Notes under the pieces: generated by a model | The model's input: the letters and a program-made list of their open reading frames with translations, nothing else | Databases searched by the model: none | What the model was told of the DNA's origin: nothing | Made by a program: the position numbers and the translations under genes | Assembly (NCBI GenBank): GCA_024663395.1 | Contig: JANFAH010000066.1 | Span: 223,214-287,213 of the forward strand | Source: Pisolithus tinctorius | Taxonomy: Eukaryota; Basidiomycota; Agaricomycetes; Boletales; Pisolithaceae | Direction: 5' to 3' | Length of the DNA stretch: 64,000 nucleotides | In this document: positions 57,494-64,000 of the stretch, piece by piece | Layout: the number at the start of each line of letters is the position of its first letter | Numbering within the stretch: the first letter of the stretch is position 1

Positions 57494-57900
57494 TCAGGCT
57501 ATGGTTTTCAGCCAACAGTTCCGCACAATGAGACTAGCAAGTCCAAAGTCACGCAGAAGCCAGATATTGTTATGTCCGCCGCCGTGGGAGGTCGCTGCAT
57601 ATAAATTAAGGGAGGGCCCCTGCAGTAGTGGGGCTGCAAGGTCAACAATGACAGCTGACAACGTCAGCTCTTGTGAATGGTAGCCCATAAACGCATCTGC
57701 AGGCACAACCACTTTGTCCTTTGCAGGTGCGGTGTGAACACGAAAGAATTTGGTCAGTTCCGCAGAGATGACCAAGTCCTCGACGTCTTAAGTTCAACCG
57801 GCTTGACAAGGACACTTAAAGGTGGGTGTTGCAGTCGAACTAGACCGCCCGCGCGCATTGTCAGTTCTTCCTCGGACTGAGTAAAATATCAACGACGGTG
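57494..57900 (-). pseudogene. Relic of a PIF1/Helitron-type helicase C-terminus
   Basis: On the minus strand, ELTKFFRVHTAPAKDKVVVP and ADAFMGYHSQELTLSAVIVD resemble the C-terminal part of PIF1-like helicases in fungal Helitrons, where an AYAFTDYRSQGQT block is usual. Only this short part remains, with altered residues and no start. The DNA also matches 61.2-61.7 kb. Confidence 0.5.
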
Positions 57901-58440
57901 CCCCGTGCTCCATTAGTTATGTCAAGGTCCAATTGCTACAGGAAAATCGGCAGCGGGCGATCAGCCCATGGATGCAGTCGAAGACTCCCAAAGCAACAGA
58001 GGCTGACAAGTAATCTTAATCATCCATCTGTCAACGATTCTGGCACGACAGCATCACTCTCTACTTGGCAATCAATCGTTATCTACGCGACTGTCAACGC
58101 GTTTTGCCGGGAGTTCGGGGGCACGATTGTCCGGCTTTCCATACTGCTGCGAATAGAACATCAAGCAGCCGTCTGCTTCGGTCGCCTTAGGGACGCAACC
58201 TGAAGAAACCATACGCAACAGGAGCGCCCCGGAAACACCTCCGGCGAAAACAGAGAACAAACTCCTGTTCACTATGTCAAGTCACTGGTGTCAATACTTG
58301 GTCTTCAAACCAGATAAGTTACAACCTGCCAGTGGGACTGGGTGATACAAGGGCCATGGAACTAAATCTGGTATGTACGTATATGCGAATTCAAGTACTG
58401 GAGTACTGATCGGCGAACCGAACGTCATGCATCCTGCTAA
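57901..58440. other. Spacer DNA shared in part with 61.6-61.83 kb
   Basis: No gene recognised. The stretch near 57,880-58,020 (GAGTAAAATATCAACGACGG, GGTGCCCCGTG, CAACAGAGGCTGAC) has a counterpart at 61,612-61,830. It is protease downstream flank copied with the gene. Confidence 0.45.
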
Positions 58441-59060
58441 TCACAGCCCGTCCGAAGTGTCCCAAACCACAACTTACGTAATACGACAGACGTCTTAATC
58501 TTGCTTGGTTCCGCAACAGTGAGTAGCAGACTCTGCCTTGCGTGCTCTGGATTGAAGACACAAGAGGATGCGTGTCGAAGAAATGGTAGAATTAACGTGT
58601 CCCTAATCTGAGGTACGCCTGTTATTTGGAAGTTCTCAAGGACTCCTCCAAATACCCCCCAAAAAGCAGACTGAGAGTTTGTCGCCTTGGACGGGTTTTG
58701 ATAGGATTATCTGAATCTGATGCTAGTGCTGTATGTACTGTGAATAGTGCATGACATTATGGTCTATTTTGTTATTCTTGACATTACCGTAATATTGGGC
58801 TTGTGCCATGTCAACATTATAATGCACTCTCACCGGATGCGAAACTCACCAGGTGAAATAATATATAGCCCCCTTTTAGGTATGGTTATTGCCAGATGCC
58901 TGTCCTCCCAGAGGACAGTTTTACTTTCGAGCATGTGCTTTTTTTGACATATCATTCCATTGCAGTGTGCACTCATGATCCCTCGGAGGACATGTGGCCT
59001 GGGATCGCCTCCCGACAAGACAATCTCGGTTCGTTCTCGGATAGTTCGGTACCCTCCACC
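58441..59060 (+). repeat. Protease-spacer module, copy upstream of protease 3
   Basis: Contains CGTCCGAAGTGTCCCAA (58,450), AGCAGACTCTGCCTTG, CAACATTATAATGCACTCTC (58,812), TGGTTATTGCCAGATGC (58,883) and GACAAGACAATCTCGGTTCG (59,016). The same words occur in order at 63.2-63.56 kb, and on the other strand at 53.65-54.07 kb. The short frames inside are not conserved as protein. Confidence 0.7.
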
Positions 59061-59205
59061 AATCGGCGCAGATTCCCTCCGTGCTGATACGTATGTTCGC
59101 TGTCTTTTGTCACATATTAGAGCCTGTTCTAGGCTTGGCACTCAGCCCGCGCCTCTCCCGACACAAGCGACATAAGCGGACCGTGTGTTTTTCTTTATGA
59201 GTTTT

Positions 59206-59215
59206 CATACAAAAG
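59206..59215 (+). promoter_or_regulatory. TATA-like CATACAAAAGG of protease copy 3
   Basis: Aligned with CATAAAAGG upstream of copies 2 and 4, about 70 bp before the ATG; here one base is inserted and it may be weaker. Confidence 0.5.
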
Positions 59216-59276
59216 GACTGGTCGTTGAAACCAGCTCCCTTCGGCGTTCGAAGCATCCGGGTACCCTCCAGTAGAC

Positions 59277-60923
59277 ATGTTCCCCGTTGCATCCTTACTT
59301 ACCACCGTCGTCCTCGCATTGTCCATCGTGGCCGGCGCGGTTGAGGTTCGCTCTCCGTCGATTACGCTACCCTTCGCAAGGAGCCTCAACACAAGGGGTG
59401 GTACCCTCAACCTCCTGGAGCACGATCAAGCTCGCGCAACTGCTCTTCGTGGTCGGGGCAATGCCTCTACCGCTGGAAAGCTTGACCGTCGCCAGGACAG
59501 CATACCGGCCACTAACGAGGTAACCTCATACATTGCAGCGGTTGGCGTTGGTAGTCCCCCTACTACTTGTGTGTGCCAATTTCCTGCGCTGGGTTGTCTG
59601 ATTTGATGTCACGTGTATTAGACAACCTGATCGTCGACACCGGTACCCAAAATGGCTTCTTGATCTATTCTAGGCACTGATGGGTTTTAGGATCTTCAAA
59701 CACCTGGGTTGGAGCCGGAGCTTCCTACGTAGTGACGAGCACTAGCGTGAACACTGGTGAACCTGTGGTAAGTAGTTGCTGCTCACCGCAATGGAATAGT
59801 ACCGATTGATTGTTGTAGTCTGTCCACCACGGCTCTAGCTCCTTCTCTGGTAAGCCCATCGTAACACGCTTACTTGCAAATGTGACGATCGACTGGCGTA
59901 GGAACGGAATATACCGACACCGTTACTCTCGGGTCCCTCACCATAAGCCAGCAGTCGATAGGTGTTGCTTCGACGTCGACTGGTTACTCGGGAGTAGATG
60001 GCGTCCTCGGGTAAGTAATTTCTCTAGGCTCCGATGTCTAGATTGATAATGTTTCGTAGGATAGGTCCAGAGGATTTGACCCTGGGTACTTTGACTAATC
60101 AGCCATCCACTCAAATCCCTACCGTTACTCAGAACCTGTTCGCGCAGGGAACGATTCCCGAGGAAGTTGTTGGCATTTCCTTCGAGCCAGCCACCACCTC
60201 GTCATCCGTGAACGGGGAGTTAACGTTTGGCGGTACTGATTCCAGCAAATACACCGGTACCTTGAATTACACGTGAGTACGGAACTACTGTTGATGCATG
60301 CGACGCTGACACTCATCAGTCCCCTCACCTCCACCAGCCCTGCTTCGAACTACTGGGGTATTGACGAGAGCATCGCCTATGGTTCGACGACTATCTTGTC
60401 GACGACCGCTGGTATTGTTGACACTGGTACCACTTTGATCCTCATTGCTACGGGTAAGTTGAGTTCGTACTAGCATTAAGAGATTGAAGACTGATGAGTG
60501 CGTAACAAGATGCCTTCAACCAGTACCAGTCTTTGACTGGTGCCGTGTTGGATTCCGCCACTGGCATGTTGCAAATCACCACTTCGCAATACGAAGCGCT
60601 CCAGGACCTCGACTTTTACATTAACGGTGTAAGTTCCATTGCACGTCCTGCACATTGGTTCCCCTCAATCGATGCTTGCTATGCAGGTCACCTATACTTT
60701 GACTCCTAATGGCCAGATCTGGCCTCGTTCCCTCAACACGGCCATTGGTGGCAGCGCCTCTAACATTTACCTCATTGTCAATGACATCAGAACAAACTCT
60801 GGCTCTGGACTGGACTTTATTAACGGCCAGACCTTCCTCGAGCGGTTCTACAGTGTCTTCGACACTGCCAATAATCGTGTCGGGTTCGCTACGACGCCCT
60901 ATACTGATGCTACCTCAAACTAA
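59277..60923 (+). CDS. Secreted aspartic protease (A1, polyporopepsin-like), copy 3
   Basis: Start MFPVASLLTTVVLALSIVAG (signal peptide), VEVRSPSITLPFARSLNTRG, dibasic KLDRRQD site, then NLIVDTGSSNTWVGAG with the intron-split catalytic DTG. EYTDTVTLGSLTISQQSIGV, GVDGVLGIGPEDLTLGT and GIVDTGTTLILIAT (second catalytic Asp) follow. The end has VTYTLTPNGQIWPRSLNTAI, FINGQTFLERFYSVFDTA and YTDATSN. The Gly-Ser change from the Cys in copy 2's TLGCL and several loop differences separate the two. No frame break was found. Part of the direct tandem array. Confidence 0.9.
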
Positions 60924-61229
60924 ACATTTAATAACTCGCAAGGGGGTAAGGCCGGTTGTAAGGGCAATATATTTTTTGTGGGCATTTGTAAGTAGGACTC
61001 TGTACATATCTGGATTCGTCTTCAACCTTTCCATGCGCATGCTGTGACTTGTCGCCGATATATTGGCAGCAAACGTTGTGGACCAAGATGGTTACTCGGG
61101 AATACAGAAAGCTAAGCGTTACATGGTACTCAATTTTTCTACCTCTGCCAAGCGTTCTCCCTGCCCATTTCCCTCTAGCAATTGATGGTTTCCATGTTCA
61201 GTGTTTGTAACCTACCGTTTTCAGCCAAT

Positions 61230-61720
61230 AGTTCCACACAATGAGACTATCGGAAGTCCAATGACTTGTCTTGAAGACAAGTCCAAAGTCACGCAGAAAC
61301 CAGATGCTGTTATCTCCATCGCTGCAGAAAGTGTTACATATTAGAAGGTCAAAAACGACAGCTGCCAACGTTAGCCCCTGTGAGCGGTAGTTAGTAAATG
61401 CATATGCTACTGTCATAGGCAGCTGGTGATGTTGCACAGTACGCACGACCACGTTGTCCTTTGCAGGTACAGTGTGAACACGAAAGGATTTGGTGGGTTC
61501 CGCAGGAATGACCAACTCTTCCAGGTCTTTCAACGCGCTTGATGAGGACGCAAAGGTAGGTGTTGCAATCGAACTAGGCCGCTTGCAGGCACTGTTGGTT
61601 CTTCCTCCGAACTGAGTAAAATGTCAATGACGGTGCCCCGTGTTCCACTAATTATATCGAGGTCGGTTTCCATACTTTGCGTGACTATAACTTGTTGCAA
61701 AAAAGGCCTGGTCGAAGGAA
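61230..61720 (-). pseudogene. Relic of a PIF1/Helitron-type helicase C-terminus, second copy
   Basis: Minus strand: EEPTKSFRVHTVPAKDN-like stretch (EPTKSFRVHTVPAKDNVVV), then QLPMTVAYAFTNYRSQGLTL and AAVVFDL. This is closer to the Helitron-helicase pattern than the 57.5-kb copy and keeps the LPxTxAYAFTxYRSQG arrangement. It then breaks up. Being downstream of both proteases 2 and 3, it was copied together with them. Confidence 0.55.
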
Positions 61721-61988
61721 ATCCGCCAAGAGATCAAGAGCATCGCTACAGGGAACTCGGCAACCGGCCATAATGAGTCCATGAACGTCATGGATGACAA
61801 CCAAGACAGTAGAGGCTGACGAGGAATCATCCGTCTGCCAATGATTCTGGAGCGGCAGTGTCACTTCCTACTTGGCAATCGTTATCTTCAATTCCCGGGT
61901 TGAATTCTATCTCTCTTCTCGCCTTGTACACTTGTTCTGCCACGAGAGGTTTCATGACCTGTGTTCAATTTTTTAATCCGTTTTTTCC

Positions 61989-62417
61989 TTGGGGGGGAAT
62001 AACAGGTCTTGCGAAGGAAGTGAACAAACACAAAAGCGAAAATACGTATGGGTTGCGGAGTGCATCAATGCTGGACGAGCACTTCTTGAAGATCTCTATC
62101 GTCAAGGCGCGACTCTTCTACTTCACTTGTCACCATTCGATGCTAAACCAGGTGTTTATGACCCAAACGCTCTTTTGTCCGAGGACGAATCAGAAACTTC
62201 CGTCCATGAAGAGGAGAATGAAGGCATACGAGCCAGAAGTGAGGGCAAGGAAGTGAAAGGTGAGCCGAAAAATACCTCACCAGTACACGTAGACGCAGAA
62301 TTGGCTGCGGAAGTTGCAGGAGTGGAGTACGACGAATCCCAGAAGGGAGTGAAGAAGCTACAGGCTGCACCTTTGGCCCTGTCGCCTTTGGGCTACGGCA
62401 GAGTGCCTCTCGCGTGA
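61989..62417 (+). CDS. Possible unrecognised acidic protein exon
   Basis: An open frame reading KRKYVWVAECINAGRALLED, GATLLLHLSPFDAKPGVYDP and NALLSEDESETSVHEEENEG, ending LGYGRVPLA. A splice-acceptor-like AATAACAG lies just before 62,009. The acidic, Glu-rich part and sensible composition hint at a real exon, perhaps of a transposon gene, but there is no known domain and no clear start. Confidence 0.25.
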   Translation: MGGNNRSCEGSEQTQKRKYVWVAECINAGRALLEDLYRQGATLLLHLSPFDAKPGVYDPNALLSEDESETSVHEEENEGIRARSEGKEVKGEPKNTSPVHVDAELAAEVAGVEYDESQKGVKKLQAAPLALSPLGYGRVPLA

Positions 62418-63230
62418 GGTCTTATATACTTTGCACCGGATTCCGCCAAATCGACCCACAGGCGGGGTGCCACTCCTCGTTCTGCCTTCCTTGATCTCTC
62501 TGTCGTCATCCTGCGTGCTTTTCGAATCAGTCTGTGAGGTCAATTGGCGCGATTATGTCGGTGTTGTCGCGCCATGCGGTGATGGGTGCGTTTCGTTGTT
62601 CCCCCGAGGCCAGTCGGGCATATAAAAGCGATTGCTGTGGCCTCATTGTAACTTGGATATCTCACTTTCGGCTGTGCTGGGAAGTATCTTGATGGGATAA
62701 GTTACCTTCGCCATACGATAATCCGCCCTGCGAGCAGACAGCGCATACCCCCGCGCTTGGCCGTGGGGAGTCTCAATGCATGTGGCCTCCCGATGATAAC
62801 CTGGCAAGATGGTATTTCCTCCATCGCTCTGCCGTTTCCTAACGTGTGTCCCTCCGACATGGCGCACTTCAAAGAAAACACATCACATTGTCGCTGTCGG
62901 CGCTTGGCGTTGATGTCATCAATCTGCGTAGTGGTTGAGAGGTGAATGAAGAAGACCTTTGACATTGACACATAGTGGAGAGCGAATATCAGGAGATGTG
63001 GTTTCCCTTACAGCCACACAGTACAACCTGCTACATAGTGGGAACAAGAGGCGAGTGGCTCAAACTGGTTCCGTCAGGCATCACCAACTCGACACTGATC
63101 CGGATCGACTACTGTGACTATTAGATGACTTGACGAAACATTGTACACACCACCGTTTCGTAAGACCTTCCAGAATCCTCCAACTTCTATTCCTAAGGGA
63201 ACGTGTTGGATCTATTATCAAATACTACCT
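62418..63230. other. Spacer without recognisable gene
   Basis: About 800 bp with a TATA-like GGCATATAAAAGCG at 62,618-62,631, but no plausible gene directly downstream. Short frames have no motifs. It separates the 62-kb open frame from the next spacer module. Confidence 0.35.
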
Positions 63231-63600
63231 GATTGATCAGCTGCCAAGCTTCTGTTCGAGGGCATCACACGTCCGAAGTGTCCCAACCATAACTTATGAT
63301 CACGACCCATGTCTTCCATTTCGGAATAGCAGACTCTGCCTTGGCTCCTGCGTGCCCCAGATGAGGTGTGCCCCTTTTTTAGGTATCATTATTGCCAAAT
63401 GCTGTCCTCCACGAGGACAGCTATACTTTTGAGCATGTGTTTTTTTTGCCATGTCGTTCCATTGCAGCGTGCACTCATGACCCCTCAGAGGATATGTAGC
63501 CTTGGACACTGGAGGGAGTTTAAATCGTCTCTCGACAAGACAATCTCGGTTCGTTCTCGGACAATTGGGTCATCATCAATCACGGCCGAGCTTCCCACTT
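63231..63600 (+). repeat. Protease-spacer module, copy upstream of protease 4
   Basis: Shares CACGTCCGAAGTGTCCCAA, AGCAGACTCTGCCTTG, GGTATCATTATTGCCAAATG, TGTCCTCCACGAGGACAG and GACAAGACAATCTCGGTTCG with the 58.45-59.05 kb module, in the same order and orientation. It is shorter, having lost the TGCACTCTC part. Confidence 0.7.
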
Positions 63601-63821
63601 GTTAGCCCCGCCCTCATGGTGGACAGGAGAAATTGTCATGTGCAATGATAGCTTACCGGTGCCCTCCACCAATCAGTGCACATTCCTCCCATGCCGATAC
63701 GTACGTTCGCCATCTTTTGTCACGTACTCAGAATGGGCTGTTGTGCCCTCGTGTGCCAGCCCGTGTCATCCCCGAAATAAGCGATACAAGTTCACCGTGT
63801 GCTCTGCCTTAAGAGTTTTCA

Positions 63822-63830
63822 CATAAAAGG
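63822..63830 (+). promoter_or_regulatory. TATA-like CATAAAAGG of protease copy 4
   Basis: Same position and context (TCACATAAAAGGACTGGTTA) as in copy 2, about 70 bp upstream of the ATG. Confidence 0.6.
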
Positions 63831-63892
63831 ACTGGTTATTGAAAGCAGCCCCTTTCGCTGCGTTCGAAGCATCCGGACACACTCCAGCAGAC

Positions 63893-64000
63893 ATGTTCCC
63901 TGTTGCATCTTTGCTTACTACCGTCCTTCTCGCGTTGTCCACCGCAGCCAGCCCGGTTGAGATTCGCTCTCCGTTGATCGCGCTACCGTTCGCAAGGAGC
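63893..64000 (+). CDS. Secreted aspartic protease, copy 4 (5' part only)
   Basis: Start MFPVASLLTTVLLALSTAAS, then PVEIRSPLIALPFARS, cut by the window end. Signal peptide and propeptide start match copies 2 and 3. Whether the rest is intact cannot be seen. It shows the tandem array continues to the right. Confidence 0.85.
   Translation, partial: MFPVASLLTTVLLALSTAASPVEIRSPLIALPFARS

Noticed and set aside
58747..58947. A small conserved-looking frame in the protease spacer module, mirrored at 53,732-53,932
   Set aside because: DNA likeness is similar in all frames and gaps break the frame in the third module, so the conservation is from duplication and not from coding.

Overview
The window looks like accessory, transposon-rich DNA of a filamentous basidiomycete, probably an Agaricomycete. 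The evidence is many short spliceosomal introns (about 40-80 nt), KDZ, Plavaka and PIF/Harbinger transposons, a triplet of seven-pass DUF6534-like membrane proteins, a CFEM protein, polyporopepsin-type aspartic proteases, a GT69 (CAP59/CMT1-like) glycosyltransferase, and nuclear tRNA genes with short introns. No species is claimed. Exon ends were read by eye, so start and stop are firmer than the internal junctions.

Layout. 1-10.8 kb is a large KDZ (Kyakuja-Dileera-Zisupton) transposon region: a KDZ transposase (minus), three accessory genes, then TGCCG-rich non-coding DNA and short tandem repeats. 10.9-14.7 kb holds a small acidic ORF and a Plavaka (CACTA-like) transposase with two in-frame stops. 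15.3-27.5 kb is an ordinary host island: MATE transporter (-), 3'-5' exonuclease (+), tRNA-Thr (-), PHO13-type HAD phosphatase (+), GPI11/PIG-F (-), a four-pass membrane protein (-), a membrane-anchored SGNH hydrolase (-) and tRNA-Ala (-). 29.3-31.0 kb is a GT69 glycosyltransferase gene with frame breaks. A CFEM gene (-) and RPL31 (+) form a divergent pair that has been split by a complete PIF/Harbinger element (32,354-36,381) with 15-bp terminal repeats and an AAT target duplication.

37.6-46.7 kb is built from decayed segmental duplications. The GT69-to-tRNA-Ala block was copied in inverted orientation, leaving a GT69 pseudogene and two pseudo-tRNA-Ala genes, and a seven-pass membrane protein gene was duplicated with it. 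A third, more diverged membrane paralogue lies at 51.1-52.3 kb. From 48.7 kb to the right edge is a direct tandem array of four pepsin-family aspartic protease genes, the last cut by the window end. The protease spacers hold repeated promoter-side modules, relic PIF1/Helitron-helicase fragments and, at 54,122-54,789, an almost pure 306-bp-arm palindrome with Harbinger-type ends.

The host genes do not form one pathway. Several products (GPI11, CFEM protein, SGNH hydrolase, GT69 enzyme, proteases) would act in the secretory pathway or at the cell surface. The most notable features are the snap-back Harbinger derivative next to a possible autonomous relative, the inverted duplication that carried a tRNA gene, and single-base frame breaks at homopolymers, including one in RPL31.
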